64,000 nucleotides of DNA, from the NCBI GenBank assembly GCA_000344275.1, contig AORU01000004.1:116078-180077 (forward strand). The letters run 5' to 3'. Source of the DNA: Streptococcus oralis subsp. tigurinus AZ_3a (GTDB lineage Bacteria > Bacillota > Bacilli > Lactobacillales > Streptococcaceae). The notes under the pieces were generated by a model. The model was given only the letters and a program-made list of their open reading frames with translations, was not told the DNA's origin and did no database searches. Position 1 is the first letter of the stretch. The number at the start of each line of letters is the position of its first letter. Shown piece after piece: positions 25,344-36,264 of this stretch. The position numbers and the translations under genes are program-made.

Positions 25344-26138
25344 CTAAGATTTTAAGAAAAATAAGAAACATCCCAGTACCAAAATCACAAGAATTGCCAG
25401 TGTATCCTTTTGACTCCATCTCAACTGTCTATACTGACTTCTACCCTTTCCTCCCTGATAACCACGCGCTTCCATGGCTATTGCCAATGAATCTGCACGC
25501 TTTAAGCTCGTCGCAAAAAGAGGAATTAAAATTGGAATCATAGCCTTTACTTTTTGAACGATGCTTCCCTCGCCAAAATCAACTCCACGAGCTTTTTGAG
25601 CATTCATAATTCTCGTCGTGTCATCCATCAAAGTTGGAACAAAACGCAAACTCATTGATAACATCAGACCAATTTCATGAACGGGAACTTTCACGCGTTT
25701 CAGCGGCGCTAAAAGAGCTTCAACTGCAGCTGCCAGACTCAAAGGCATGGTCGTTAAGGTTAGCAAGGTTGAAAAGAAAATAATCAACACAAAACGACAG
25801 AAAATGATTCCCGCTTGTTGCAAAGCATAATCCGTTATTCTTATAAAAGAAAACTCAAATAGGACATTTCCACTTGAAATGAAAAAGAGCTGAAAAAGAG
25901 TTGTAAAAGCAATCAGGAAGAACATGGATTTTAATCCCTGAACGAAAAATGAGAGAGAAACGCCCGATAATGCGATAAATATACCTATCGCTATAAACAA
26001 AATGAGATTGGTGAGAGGATTATTGGCCCAAAATACAATCAAAATCAGCAGAATCATGGCAAGCAATTTACTACGTGGATCCAAACGATGAATGATGGAA
26101 TCCCCCGGTATATAACGCCCTAAAATCATACTATCCAT
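25344..26138 (-). CDS. ecfT: ECF transporter transmembrane protein EcfT
   Basis: This 264-residue T-component (CbiQ family) of group II energy-coupling factor importers connects the two ATPases with exchangeable vitamin-binding S-components. It has five to six hydrophobic segments. The two coupling motifs are near the C-terminal half ([13 protein letters not shown] about 175-187, [19 protein letters not shown] about 217-235). The start at 26138 overlaps ecfA2 by 8 nt and has AAGGAG at good spacing. Confidence 0.93.
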   Translation of the reverse strand: MDSMILGRYIPGDSIIHRLDPRSKLLAMILLILIVFWANNPLTNLILFIAIGIFIALSGVSLSFFVQGLKSMFFLIAFTTLFQLFFISSGNVLFEFSFIRITDYALQQAGIIFCRFVLIIFFSTLLTLTTMPLSLAAAVEALLAPLKRVKVPVHEIGLMLSMSLRFVPTLMDDTTRIMNAQKARGVDFGEGSIVQKVKAMIPILIPLFATSLKRADSLAIAMEARGYQGGKGRSQYRQLRWSQKDTLAILVILVLGCFLFFLKS

Positions 26139-26970
26139 TTAGCGACTCCTTAAACTCCTCTATCTTGATTGGCAGTTTTTTAAAAGCTACACCCCTATCT
26201 GCCAAACGTTTACAAAAGGCTGTGATTTTAGGCACACCTAACTGTACTTTTTCCATAGAGGCTACATCTTGGAAAACATCACTCGGTTTGCCACTTTTGA
26301 CTAAACGCCCCTTTTCCATAACGTAGACCTGATCAGCATACGTAGCTACGTCATCCATCAAATGCGTTACTAGAACGATTGTCACTCCAGAAAGGTGGAG
26401 TTTTTTAAACAGGGTCATCAATTCTTTTCTGCCCAAAGGATCTAGCCCTGCTGTCGGCTCATCCAAAACTAAGACAGTTGGCTCCATGGCTAGCATACCT
26501 GCTATAGCCACGCGTCTCATTTGGCCACCCGAAAGTTCAAAAGGACTGCGCTCAAAAAGTGACTCATCAATGCTTACCAAGGCTAACTTTTCACGCGCAA
26601 TTTTCTTGGCCTCTTCCTCAGAAACTCCAAAATTTTGCGGTCCAAATGCAACATCTTTCAAAACAGTCTCTTCGAAAATCTGATTTTCAGCAAATTGAAA
26701 CACTAGACCAACTTGCTTTCGAATCTGACGAATTTCTTTATTTGTTGATGTAGGGGTAATGACGGTATCGAAAACTCGAACAAAACCCTTACTTGGTACC
26801 AATAGGCCATTTAAAAGCTGTAAAATCGTTGATTTCCCACTACCTGCGTGCCCTACTAAAGCTGTATAGGAACCATCCTCAATCGTCAAAGAAACATCAG
26901 TCAAGGCTGATGAAGATAGGGGAGTCCCCTCTTGATAGGTAAAGCTCACATTTTCTAGAGTAATTCCCAT
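26131..26970 (-). CDS. ecfA2: ECF transporter ATPase EcfA2
   Basis: This 279-residue ABC ATPase has Walker [10 protein letters not shown] (about 39-47), Q-loop [14 protein letters not shown], signature [15 protein letters not shown] and Walker [13 protein letters not shown]. It pairs with EcfA1 to power vitamin uptake. It overlaps ecfA1 by 16 nt at its start and ecfT by 8 nt at its end. Confidence 0.94.
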   Translation of the reverse strand: MGITLENVSFTYQEGTPLSSSALTDVSLTIEDGSYTALVGHAGSGKSTILQLLNGLLVPSKGFVRVFDTVITPTSTNKEIRQIRKQVGLVFQFAENQIFEETVLKDVAFGPQNFGVSEEEAKKIAREKLALVSIDESLFERSPFELSGGQMRRVAIAGMLAMEPTVLVLDEPTAGLDPLGRKELMTLFKKLHLSGVTIVLVTHLMDDVATYADQVYVMEKGRLVKSGKPSDVFQDVASMEKVQLGVPKITAFCKRLADRGVAFKKLPIKIEEFKESLNG

Positions 26971-27782
26971 AACTTGTCCTCTAGTTCTCCTTCTGTCAAA
27001 TAACCATCCGGCAACTGATAACCAGTCTCTCTCAAAGATTCTCTCAATTGATTAGCAAAAGGCTCATCTAACCCTATCTGGTCAAGGTCATCCCGAGAAA
27101 AAAGTTCTCTTGGGCTGCTGGTTGACTCCACTTGGCCTTTTTTCATGACTAAGACACGGTCACTCATCGCAACTTCTTCCAAGTCATGTGTAATGGAGAC
27201 GACTGTCATCTGGTGGTCTTTTCGAATCTCTTGAACTGTCTGAATCAGTTCTCTTCGTCCCTCGGGATCCAACATACTTGTAGCCTCATCCAGAATTAAA
27301 ATAGCTGGCCTCAGGGCAACAACTCCTGCAATGGCCACCCGCTGTTTTTGTCCACCAGATAAGCGAGCTGGTTCTCTCTTCTTAAAATCCAGCATACCTA
27401 CTAACTCCAAAGATTCAGCCACTCTCTTCTTCATTTCTTCTCGAGGAAGTCCCTGATTTTCTAAGCCAAAGGCGACATCATCTTCAACAGTTGCACCCAC
27501 AAATTGGTTATCTGGATTTTGAAAAACCATACCAATTTGACGGCGTAAGTCCCAAACATTCTCAGAGGACAACAATTGCCCATCTATCCAGATTTCCCCA
27601 GACTCTGCTTCAAGCAAGCCATCAATCAAACGGATAGTTGTCGATTTTCCACTCCCATTATGACCTACAATTGAAAGCCATTCTCCACGTTTCACGTGAA
27701 ACGAAACATTATTAACGTCATAATGTTCCTGGTCTTCCTTATAACGAAAAGACAGATCTTTTACTTCAATAATCGATTTCAT
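26955..27782 (-). CDS. ecfA1: ECF transporter ATPase EcfA1
   Basis: This 275-residue ABC ATPase has Walker [10 protein letters not shown] (about 40-48), Q-loop [14 protein letters not shown], signature [15 protein letters not shown] and Walker [12 protein letters not shown]. It is the partner of EcfA2. The start overlaps the pgsA stop (ATGA). A parS-like site lies inside the coding sequence at 27699-27712. Confidence 0.94.
   Translation of the reverse strand: MKSIIEVKDLSFRYKEDQEHYDVNNVSFHVKRGEWLSIVGHNGSGKSTTIRLIDGLLEAESGEIWIDGQLLSSENVWDLRRQIGMVFQNPDNQFVGATVEDDVAFGLENQGLPREEMKKRVAESLELVGMLDFKKREPARLSGGQKQRVAIAGVVALRPAILILDEATSMLDPEGRRELIQTVQEIRKDHQMTVVSITHDLEEVAMSDRVLVMKKGQVESTSSPRELFSRDDLDQIGLDEPFANQLRESLRETGYQLPDGYLTEGELEDKLWELL
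27699..27712. promoter_or_regulatory. parS-like site inside ecfA1
   Basis: GTTTCACGTGAAAC is a perfect palindrome and identical to the 14-bp core of the ParB-binding site parS (TGTTTCACGTGAAACA). It lies about 21.7 kb left of oriC. Confidence 0.9.
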
Positions 27783-28324
27783 CTTGAACCAAATGTCCCT
27801 TTGAATACATGAGCGCTACCCTTGAAATAATCATAACCAGAGTAGATAGTGAAAAACAAAGCGATATAAAGCAACAGTTGCCCAATTAAATTCCAATGTA
27901 AGAGTAAAAAGATAATAGCAAACATCTGACTAAAGGTTTTGATTTTCCCTGGCATCGCTGCTGCTAGAACTGTTCCTCCCGTCTCAACAAGCAACAAACG
28001 CAAGCCTGTCACCGCAAGTTCACGACAGATGATAATAGCAACAACCCAAGCTGGAGCCATACCTAACTCAATCAACATGATAAAAGCTGACATAACCAAC
28101 AGCTTATCGGCCATCGGATCTGCAAACTTTCCAAAGTTGCTGACTACATTCCATTTACGAGCAAGGTAGCCATCAAGATAATCCGTTATACTAGCAACTG
28201 CAAAGATGATCGCTGCCAGCAAATGACTTCCCTGTGAATGGCCCAAAGTCAAAATAAGAATAAAGAGAGGTATAAAGAGAATTCTACCAATAGTTAATAC
28301 ATTAGGAATTTGTTCTTTTTTCAT
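27779..28324 (-). CDS. pgsA: CDP-diacylglycerol-glycerol-3-phosphate 3-phosphatidyltransferase
   Basis: This 181-residue membrane enzyme makes phosphatidylglycerophosphate, the committed step to phosphatidylglycerol, which is also the glycerophosphate donor for teichoic acid. The CDP-alcohol phosphotransferase motif is visible as SITDYLDGYLARKWNVVSNF with the downstream GKFADPMADK. About five transmembrane helices are present. It ends in an ATGA overlap with ecfA1. Confidence 0.95.
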   Translation of the reverse strand: MKKEQIPNVLTIGRILFIPLFILILTLGHSQGSHLLAAIIFAVASITDYLDGYLARKWNVVSNFGKFADPMADKLLVMSAFIMLIELGMAPAWVVAIIICRELAVTGLRLLLVETGGTVLAAAMPGKIKTFSQMFAIIFLLLHWNLIGQLLLYIALFFTIYSGYDYFKGSAHVFKGTFGSR

Positions 28325-28334
28325 TGATTTTTCC

Positions 28335-29156
28335 TTAATCTGTAGTAAATGTAAGTGTTACAGTTCCAGTCTGAGTTGTCAGCTTCGAAGTATCAATCGT
28401 TTGATTGTCCACAGTCACAGTAACTCCCTTTACCACACCCAAAGTAATAGTTACAGAATCTTTCGTTGAAACTGTTGTTTTTGCATTCTTATTGTCTGCG
28501 GATAGTGTCACACCACCCTCCAGCTCACTTCCCGAAACACTAACCCAGCTAGTCGTATCTGAAACTGCCAGCTGAACAGTAGCTGTTTCCTTACTCGTTT
28601 TATAGAGAGCTTCAATGCGGTTTCCTTCGCCTGACACTGTAATAGTTGATTCCGTAGTAGAAGATGAGCTAGATGTCTGACTACTAGAAGATGAACTAGA
28701 TGAGGTTGTGGAACTAGTTGAGCTCACAACGCTATAATTAGCTGAAGAAGGACTTGGCTGAGTTTGGATGTAGTTCCAAACATAGTAAGTGACAAAAATT
28801 AAAATTGACAAAGCAAATAGGACGAAATAAAACAAGGGGAGATAAGACGTTTTTTTCTTATTTGATCGTCTGCGACCAGACAAGTCTTCTTCATCGACAT
28901 CTACCTCTTCATAAGTGATCATACTACCTGAATCATAGGCATCCAAAACAATTCTTTCATCTAACTCTACTGCCCAGGCATATTTTCTTAAAAAAGAACG
29001 AGCGTAGAAGGTACTAGGAAGTAAATCGAAATCATCAGCCTCCATGGCTTCTAGAAAATGCAACTGAATTTCAGTTTTTTCCTGTAATTCTTCCAAACTC
29101 AATCCCTGGTTAATTCTAGCTAAACGTAGAACCTCGCCAATTGTTTTTTTTCTCAT
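28335..29156 (-). CDS. rodZ: RodZ-like cell-shape protein
   Basis: This 273-residue protein has an N-terminal helix-turn-helix domain of the RodZ type (about 1-75, MRKKTIGEVLRLARINQGLS) and a single transmembrane helix (about 107-127). A serine/threonine-rich stretch and a C-terminal domain (DUF4115) follow. It is thought to help place peripheral cell-wall synthesis with MreC/MreD. I chose ATG at 29156, which has AAGGA 9 nt upstream; the ATG at 29165 directly abuts that site. Confidence 0.88.
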   Translation of the reverse strand: MRKKTIGEVLRLARINQGLSLEELQEKTEIQLHFLEAMEADDFDLLPSTFYARSFLRKYAWAVELDERIVLDAYDSGSMITYEEVDVDEEDLSGRRRSNKKKTSYLPLFYFVLFALSILIFVTYYVWNYIQTQPSPSSANYSVVSSTSSTTSSSSSSSSQTSSSSSTTESTITVSGEGNRIEALYKTSKETATVQLAVSDTTSWVSVSGSELEGGVTLSADNKNAKTTVSTKDSVTITLGVVKGVTVTVDNQTIDTSKLTTQTGTVTLTFTTD

Positions 29157-29191
29157 ACGTACCATTCCTTCTTTCTAGTATTAGTCATCTT

Positions 29192-30475
29192 TTAAGCTGG
29201 AAAGATTGTAAAATCAACTAGATCACCATTATCAATCAAACGATGTCCAGCTTCAAGAACATCCTCCAAAGTAATTTCCTGTAAAATTTTCGGAAAATCA
29301 AAAATTGTTTCTCCGCGATCCATCGGATCGTATTGAGTTGCAATAAATTCCAAGGAGTTCATGCTACTGAAAAATTCCCCAAACATCTCACTCTTAACAA
29401 GATCTAAATGTTCCTCGGTAATATCTGTATCACTACTAAACTGACGAATCGCTTTACGAAATTGATGCGACAGAGAAACAGGCTCTTTGGTATCCATCGT
29501 CAATATCACAAAATGAAAGCGACTGTTGACTTCAACCTCAAGTGACAATGACGCATCTAACTTCCCAGACTCATATAACCTTTGAAAACGATCAGAAGTC
29601 CAACCAAACATCATCGTAAATAGTAATTTCAATAAAATATTGTAATGATAAGACTCAGCTTCTGTTATTTGCCCATTACCTCTAATCGCAACAGCAAGTT
29701 TGGGTGAAGAAACTTCCATCCGAAGACTATCTGTTTGCTTCACAGGCTGCAAGGGTAGTTTCTCTTTTGTAACTGTAAACTGTTCTAAAGTCTTCTTTTC
29801 CTTTTTCGAAAAGTATTCCTCTACAACTTTTACATCAATATTTCCAACTAAAAACAATGACATATTGACAGGTTTGTAAAACTCTGTAAAGTTCTCTTTT
29901 AAATTTGAAACCTGAATCTCAGAAATTGATTTTTCACTTCCAACAATATCTGTTGCTAGAGGAGTATCAGGATAAAGGTTGGCTAATGTTGCAAAAAACA
30001 AGCGTGAGTCTGGATCGTCTTGATACATTTCTCGTTCTTGCTGGATAATATCCTGTTCTCTCAAAACAGACTCTTCTGTAAAATGAACATCTCCGACTAA
30101 CTCATTTAGCATATCTAAATTCTCTAATAGATGGTCAATTGTTGAAAAAAGATAGCTGGTCTTAGTAAAGCTTGTAAAGGCATTACTGTCCGCACCTAAT
30201 CGAGTAAAAGCTGCCATCATATCCTCAGAATTTTCTCTTTCAAACAATTTATGTTCAAGAAAATGTGCAATTCCTGCTGGATGATGACGTAAACCTTTTT
30301 CCAAGCTTGTATAAGTTGCATCTACAGAACCAAATTGAACCGTTACAATCCCATAAACCTCATTGAAATCTTGCTTAGGGAGTAAAGAAACTGTCAATCC
30401 ATTTGACAATTGTGTTTTGTAGACTGTTTCCTTTACAGCAGGATAGTATTTTTCTTCAAAAGTAATCTTTGTCAT
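29192..30475 (-). CDS. M16 family zinc metallopeptidase (YmfH-like)
   Basis: This 427-residue M16 (insulinase-type) peptidase has an intact inverted zinc motif HFLEH at residues 71-75. A downstream glutamate lies in the DIIQQEREMYQDDPDS block (about 143-158). It starts 4 nt inside the end of the preceding M16 gene, which lacks the motif. Such pairs usually form active/inactive heterodimers. B. subtilis YmfF/YmfH are the nearest named relatives. The substrate is unknown. It lies directly upstream of rodZ. Confidence 0.9.
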   Translation of the reverse strand: MTKITFEEKYYPAVKETVYKTQLSNGLTVSLLPKQDFNEVYGIVTVQFGSVDATYTSLEKGLRHHPAGIAHFLEHKLFERENSEDMMAAFTRLGADSNAFTSFTKTSYLFSTIDHLLENLDMLNELVGDVHFTEESVLREQDIIQQEREMYQDDPDSRLFFATLANLYPDTPLATDIVGSEKSISEIQVSNLKENFTEFYKPVNMSLFLVGNIDVKVVEEYFSKKEKKTLEQFTVTKEKLPLQPVKQTDSLRMEVSSPKLAVAIRGNGQITEAESYHYNILLKLLFTMMFGWTSDRFQRLYESGKLDASLSLEVEVNSRFHFVILTMDTKEPVSLSHQFRKAIRQFSSDTDITEEHLDLVKSEMFGEFFSSMNSLEFIATQYDPMDRGETIFDFPKILQEITLEDVLEAGHRLIDNGDLVDFTIFPA

Positions 30476-31722
30476 TCTACTCCTTCCATAAAGTAAATCG
30501 CTTGTAACTTCAAACTGTTGGCAGCTTTACATACAGCTTCTTTATCAACACTCTCTAATTTTGCCACCAATCGATCAATATCAAAGCTTGATTTCCCCAA
30601 TAGAGCATTCAAATAGGCTCTTTCAACCAGGGCCTGTTGATTATCTTGAGCCATCAACAAAGATCGTCGAATCATCTCCTTGGTTTGTTCAAGTTCAAAA
30701 TCTGTAAAGTTACCCTTTTTCAGATCTAGCAATTGATAATTCATCATTTTTCTAGCCTGATTTCGATTTTCTCTATCAATACCCGCATACATCCTTAACA
30801 GACCACTAAACAAATCCAATTGACTAGAGACTGAATAGGCTATTCCAGCATTTTCACGAACATTTGTAAAGAGTTTCGAATGTGCAAATTCACCCAACAG
30901 ACCATTCATGACAAGCATGGGCAAATGCTCATCATCGCCATATTTTACAGGAGAATGATAGCCCATTTCCAAAATGGATTGCCCAACATTTTTCTGAACT
31001 ATTCCTTCTTGTAGAACATTCGAATAAGACTGATGGTACTGGATAGTAACATCGCTCTTTCTAGCTGTGAAGGGCAATGATTTCAGCGATTCTGTAATTT
31101 CTACTTCATTAAAATCACCTAAGAAAAAGAAATCAATTCGATCATTTTTCAGAGCATCTTGAAAGCAAGTGTAGCTACTTTTTGGAGACTTATTTGAAAT
31201 GCTATTTCGTAAATCACTGTATCTCAATTGAAGACGCTCATCATGGAAGAACAAGCTATTCAACTCCTTATGAGCAAAATAAAATGAATCATCCATATCA
31301 GTAGCTAAACTAGCCAATAACTGTTTTCTTTCAATTCCAAATAAGGCTGGCTCAAAAGCACCATCTTGAACTAAGGGAGCAAATAAAGTCTGTTTCACTA
31401 ATTCCAAAATTTGAGAAGTCAAGACATTCTTTTTACTTAAAAAATCATCCCTCACATAGGTAAATGTTAGATCAAGAATATGTGCCTGCCCCCTACGATA
31501 AGCACTTGTGGAAATATCCGTTCCATATAAACTTGCCAAGTATTTGCGAAATGCTTGTGATGTTGGGCAAGCTTGATTTGCCGTCTCCAACATACTTGCA
31601 CTTAACATGCGTCCTGCTATCGTCTCAAGAGATAAGGGAGCAGTAAAACGAATAGTGATTTTATTTGTTTTAAACTTTTTGGATTGAACAAAATGTGCTG
31701 AAATTCCAGGCACTAACTCCAT
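30472..31722 (-). CDS. M16 family peptidase homologue without zinc motif (YmfF-like)
   Basis: This 416-residue protein of the M16 fold corresponds to the inactive subunit. Where active members have HxxEH, it shows MLSASMLETANQ (about residues 40-51), with no histidine pair. The C-terminal half keeps the RNAGIAYSVSS-like substrate-strand motif (ENAGIAYSVSSQLDLFSGLL about 290-309). It is the first gene of the long minus-strand cluster reaching to mreD, and has AAGGAGG upstream. Confidence 0.87.
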   Translation of the reverse strand: MELVPGISAHFVQSKKFKTNKITIRFTAPLSLETIAGRMLSASMLETANQACPTSQAFRKYLASLYGTDISTSAYRRGQAHILDLTFTYVRDDFLSKKNVLTSQILELVKQTLFAPLVQDGAFEPALFGIERKQLLASLATDMDDSFYFAHKELNSLFFHDERLQLRYSDLRNSISNKSPKSSYTCFQDALKNDRIDFFFLGDFNEVEITESLKSLPFTARKSDVTIQYHQSYSNVLQEGIVQKNVGQSILEMGYHSPVKYGDDEHLPMLVMNGLLGEFAHSKLFTNVRENAGIAYSVSSQLDLFSGLLRMYAGIDRENRNQARKMMNYQLLDLKKGNFTDFELEQTKEMIRRSLLMAQDNQQALVERAYLNALLGKSSFDIDRLVAKLESVDKEAVCKAANSLKLQAIYFMEGVE

Positions 31723-31749
31723 ATCTTACCTCCTTACATATAGAGTTCT

Positions 31750-31758
31750 ATTATACCA
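31750..31758 (-). promoter_or_regulatory. Extended -10 promoter of the M16-rodZ-pgsA-ecf-mre cluster
   Basis: TGGTATAAT on the minus strand matches TG-N-TATAAT, about 28 nt before the first M16 gene start. Confidence 0.65.
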
Positions 31759-31853
31759 CGAAAATCAAAATTTTTCTTGTTCTCTTTATAGCTTTAAAGA
31801 GTAAAACCGTTTTCATTTCAACTAACTTTCCTTCAGCTATTTCAAGGAAAATA

Positions 31854-31862
31854 TGGTATAAT
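31854..31862 (+). promoter_or_regulatory. Extended -10 promoter of yaaA-recF
   Basis: TGGTATAAT at 31854-31862 is an extended -10 element 20 nt upstream of yaaA. It forms a divergent promoter pair with the M16 cluster. Confidence 0.65.
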
Positions 31863-31882
31863 ACCAAAGATTGAGGTGAATT

Positions 31883-32251
31883 ATGGAATACAAATTATTT
31901 GAAGAATTTATCACGCTCCAAGCCCTCCTAAAAGAGCTTGGAATTATACAAAGCGGCGGTGCTATCAAATCCTTTCTAATGGAGCATCAAGTTTACTTTA
32001 ATGGTGAGTTAGAAAGTAGACGTGGGAAAAAAATCCGTATTGGAGATACGATTGACATTCCTGATCTAAAGATTGACATCACCTTGACACAACCAAGTTT
32101 AAAAGAGCAAGAAGAATATCAAGCAGATAAGATCGAGAAAGAGCGAATTGCTAAACTTGTCAAAGAAATGAATAAAGGTGTCAAGAAAGAAAAACAAAAA
32201 ACTTCTTCATCACCTAAAACCAAACAAGTTCCACGTTTTCCAGGAAGATAA
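31883..32251 (+). CDS. yaaA: S4 domain-containing protein YaaA
   Basis: This 122-residue protein has an N-terminal S4-type RNA-binding domain (about 1-65), with [20 protein letters not shown] and the [16 protein letters not shown] block. A lysine-rich tail follows. It is coupled to recF as in many Firmicutes, where it is often called YaaA or RlbA. It probably binds rRNA, but no specific role is established. Confidence 0.9.
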   Translation: MEYKLFEEFITLQALLKELGIIQSGGAIKSFLMEHQVYFNGELESRRGKKIRIGDTIDIPDLKIDITLTQPSLKEQEEYQADKIEKERIAKLVKEMNKGVKKEKQKTSSSPKTKQVPRFPGR

Positions 32252-32253
32252 CC

Positions 32254-33351
32254 ATGTGGCTCCAACATTTAACAATTAAAACCTTTCGAAACTACAAAGA
32301 AGCAAAAATTGATTTCAATCCAAAATTAAACGTCTTTCTAGGTCAAAATGCACAAGGAAAAACCAATATTCTAGAAGCAATCTATTTCTTGGCCTTGACA
32401 CGTAGTCATCGGACTCGTACAGATAAAAATCTCATTCATTTTGATGACGAGCAGCTTAGTCTTTCTGGCTTGCTACAGAAAAAAACAGGTTCTATCTCTC
32501 TAGAAATTGATTTAACACCAAAAGGGCGTGTTACTAAAGTCAATCACTTAAAACAAGCCCGCCTCTCAGACTACATCGGACACATGAATGTTGTTCTCTT
32601 CGCACCTGAAGATCTCCAGCTAATTAAAGGAGCACCTTCTGTCCGTCGAAAATTTATAGACATTGAACTGGGACAAATTAAACCAATCTACTTGTCAGAC
32701 TTGTCAAACTATAACCATATACTCAAGCAAAGAAATACTTACCTAAAATCCAGCCAGAAGATTGACGAAACATTTCTGTCAGTCTTAGATGATCAGTTAG
32801 TAGAGTATGGTTGTCGCGTTATAAAGCATCGAATAAAATTCATTAAGGACTTAGAAAAATTTAGTCAAACAAAACACTTAGAAATCTCAAATCAATTAGA
32901 AGAGTTGTCAATATCTTATCAATCATCTGTCAACTTATCTGATGAAGAGCAGCTAACAAGTTCTTTTAAAATTGCTTTGGAGAAAAGCAGATCCAGAGAC
33001 TTATTTAAAAAGAATACTGGAGTTGGCCCTCATCGAGATGACATTGCTTTCTATATCAATGGTATGGATGCTAGTTTTGGAAGCCAAGGTCAACATCGCA
33101 GTCTTGTACTTTCTGTTAAACTAGCAGAGATTGAGCTAATGGAAAGTATTACCAATGAGTCTCCGATACTACTGCTTGATGATGTTATGAGCGAACTTGA
33201 CAATACGCGGCAACTAAAATTACTAGAAACCATTTCTCAATCTATCCAAACCTTTATCACAACAACAAGTTTAGACCACTTACAAAATTTACCAGAAAAC
33301 CTTAGTATTTTCAATATTCAAAATGGTAAAATTTCTGTAAATCAAAATTGA
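32254..33351 (+). CDS. recF: DNA replication and repair protein RecF
   Basis: This 365-residue SMC-like ATPase loads RecA at gapped DNA with RecO and RecR. Walker A is [14 protein letters not shown] (about 30-43), the signature region is [20 protein letters not shown] (about 275-294), and Walker B is [13 protein letters not shown] (about 304-316). Its start is 2 nt after yaaA. It is not next to dnaN here, the normal situation in streptococci. Confidence 0.96.
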   Translation: MWLQHLTIKTFRNYKEAKIDFNPKLNVFLGQNAQGKTNILEAIYFLALTRSHRTRTDKNLIHFDDEQLSLSGLLQKKTGSISLEIDLTPKGRVTKVNHLKQARLSDYIGHMNVVLFAPEDLQLIKGAPSVRRKFIDIELGQIKPIYLSDLSNYNHILKQRNTYLKSSQKIDETFLSVLDDQLVEYGCRVIKHRIKFIKDLEKFSQTKHLEISNQLEELSISYQSSVNLSDEEQLTSSFKIALEKSRSRDLFKKNTGVGPHRDDIAFYINGMDASFGSQGQHRSLVLSVKLAEIELMESITNESPILLLDDVMSELDNTRQLKLLETISQSIQTFITTTSLDHLQNLPENLSIFNIQNGKISVNQN

Positions 33352-33357
33352 CAACAC

Positions 33358-33397
33358 TGTAAAAAAAAGAGCTCCTGAAAATCAGGAGTTCTTTTTT
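33358..33397. terminator. Bidirectional terminator between recF and guaB
   Basis: AAAAAAGAGCTCCTG, loop AAAAT, CAGGAGTTCTTTTTT serves the convergent recF (+) and guaB (-) genes. Confidence 0.92.
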
Positions 33398-33402
33398 ACT
33401 AC

Positions 33403-34932
<1,530 letters not shown>

Positions 34933-34934
34933 CT

Positions 34935-34962
34935 ATCATACCATTCTATGAAAATTTGTCAA
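34935..34962 (-). promoter_or_regulatory. guaB promoter
   Basis: TTGACA (34957-34962), a 16-nt spacer ending in TGG, and TATGAT (34935-34940) lie on the minus strand. Confidence 0.78.
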
Positions 34963-34983
34963 TTATATTTATGGTAGAAATTA

Positions 34984-35021
34984 TAAAAAAACTATCCCTG
35001 TGATTCTATGGAAGAGATAGC
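34984..35021 (-). terminator. trpS terminator
   Basis: A short stem AGCTATC/GATAGT with a long loop is followed by TTTTTTTATAA on the minus strand, about 20 nt after the trpS stop. Confidence 0.55.
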
Positions 35022-35043
35022 TTTATGATTCATTTTTTATCTA

Positions 35044-36069
35044 TTATTTAAAATAATTTAGCCCCATTGCTTTCTTAACTTCAGATAAAGTTTGCCCCGC
35101 AACTTCACGCGCTTTTTCACTACCTTTTTGAAGCATATTGTAAACTTCTCCCATATCCTTAGCAAATTCGATACGACGCTCACGAATAGGACCAAGTTCC
35201 CGTTCTAATATTTCAAGTAGATAACGTTTCGTCTTTACATCACCAAGACCACCACGTTGATAATGTTCTTTCATATTCGCAATTTCTTGAGCATCTTCTG
35301 GACGACCAAACACATCTAGATAATGGAAAACCATGTTTCCTTCAATCTTACCTGGATCCTCCACTCGAATATGATCCGGATCAGTATACATGCTCATGAC
35401 TTTTTTACGCAACGTATCCGCATCATCAGCTAGATAAATACCATTATTAAGGGATTTAGACATTTTAGCATTTCCATCTAAACCTGGCAAACGCCCTGCT
35501 CTCTCATTTTCTGGATAAATACCTTCCGGCTCCACCAAGACCTCACAATTATAAGCATGATTAAAGGAACGAACAATCTCACGAGTTTGCTCAATCATTG
35601 GTTTCTGATCTGTCCCAACAGGAACATAATTAGCCTTGAAGGCAGTAATATCAGCTGCTTGCGCAATTGGATAGACCAAAAATCCTGTCGGAATACTTTC
35701 TCCAAACCCTTTTTGAGCAATCTCTGTTTTTACTGTCGGATTCCGTTCCAAACGAGCTAGTGACACCAAATTCATATAGTACATAGACAGCTCAGCCAAC
35801 TCTGGAATTTGGCTTTGAATAAAGATAGTTGATTTACTTGGATCTAACCCAACTGCTAGGTAATCCAAGGCAACATTCCCAATCGATTCTACAATCGTTT
35901 GAGGGTCTTTGGCGTGATCTGTCAATGCTTGTTGGTCCGCCAAAAAAACAAACATCTCATACTTGTCTTCTTCCTGAAGTGATACTCTATTTTTAAGGCT
36001 CCCAACATAATGTCCAATATGCAGTTTTCCTGTAGGGCGATCTCCTGTTAAAATAATGGGTTTCGTCAT
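35044..36069 (-). CDS. trpS: Tryptophanyl-tRNA synthetase
   Basis: This 341-residue class I aminoacyl-tRNA synthetase charges tRNA-Trp. The HIGH-type motif is [13 protein letters not shown] near residues 13-25, and the KMSKS motif is [10 protein letters not shown] near 194-203. The leader is too short (about 22 nt) for a T-box, so it does not look tRNA-regulated. AAGGAG precedes the start. Confidence 0.96.
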   Translation of the reverse strand: MTKPIILTGDRPTGKLHIGHYVGSLKNRVSLQEEDKYEMFVFLADQQALTDHAKDPQTIVESIGNVALDYLAVGLDPSKSTIFIQSQIPELAELSMYYMNLVSLARLERNPTVKTEIAQKGFGESIPTGFLVYPIAQAADITAFKANYVPVGTDQKPMIEQTREIVRSFNHAYNCEVLVEPEGIYPENERAGRLPGLDGNAKMSKSLNNGIYLADDADTLRKKVMSMYTDPDHIRVEDPGKIEGNMVFHYLDVFGRPEDAQEIANMKEHYQRGGLGDVKTKRYLLEILERELGPIRERRIEFAKDMGEVYNMLQKGSEKAREVAGQTLSEVKKAMGLNYFK

Positions 36070-36097
36070 TTTTTTCTCCTTCGAAATGGTCTCTTCA

Positions 36098-36106
36098 ATT
36101 ATAGCA
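36098..36106 (-). promoter_or_regulatory. Extended -10 promoter of trpS
   Basis: TGCTATAAT on the minus strand matches TG-N-TATAAT, about 29 nt before the trpS ATG. Confidence 0.65.
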
Positions 36107-36205
36107 TTTTTTTGTTAAAATAACAGAAAATTATTTAAATCAAACAACTAACTCTTTGTAAATAAATCTGTGAACTTAATTGACACAAAATTGACAAACA
36201 AAAAT

Positions 36206-36234
36206 TTGAATATTTCTCTCTTTTCTAGTAGAAT
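36206..36234 (+). promoter_or_regulatory. Promoter of the ABC-F gene
   Basis: TTGAAT (36206-36211), a 17-nt spacer and TAGAAT (36229-36234). Confidence 0.72.
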
Positions 36235-36264
36235 AAATATATTACATATTATAGGAGAAAAACA

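Noticed and set aside
36172..36200. Two TTGACA-like hexamers close together upstream of the ABC-F gene
   Set aside because: No -10 box lies 16-18 nt downstream of either; the TTGAAT/TAGAAT pair at 36206-36234 explains transcription better.
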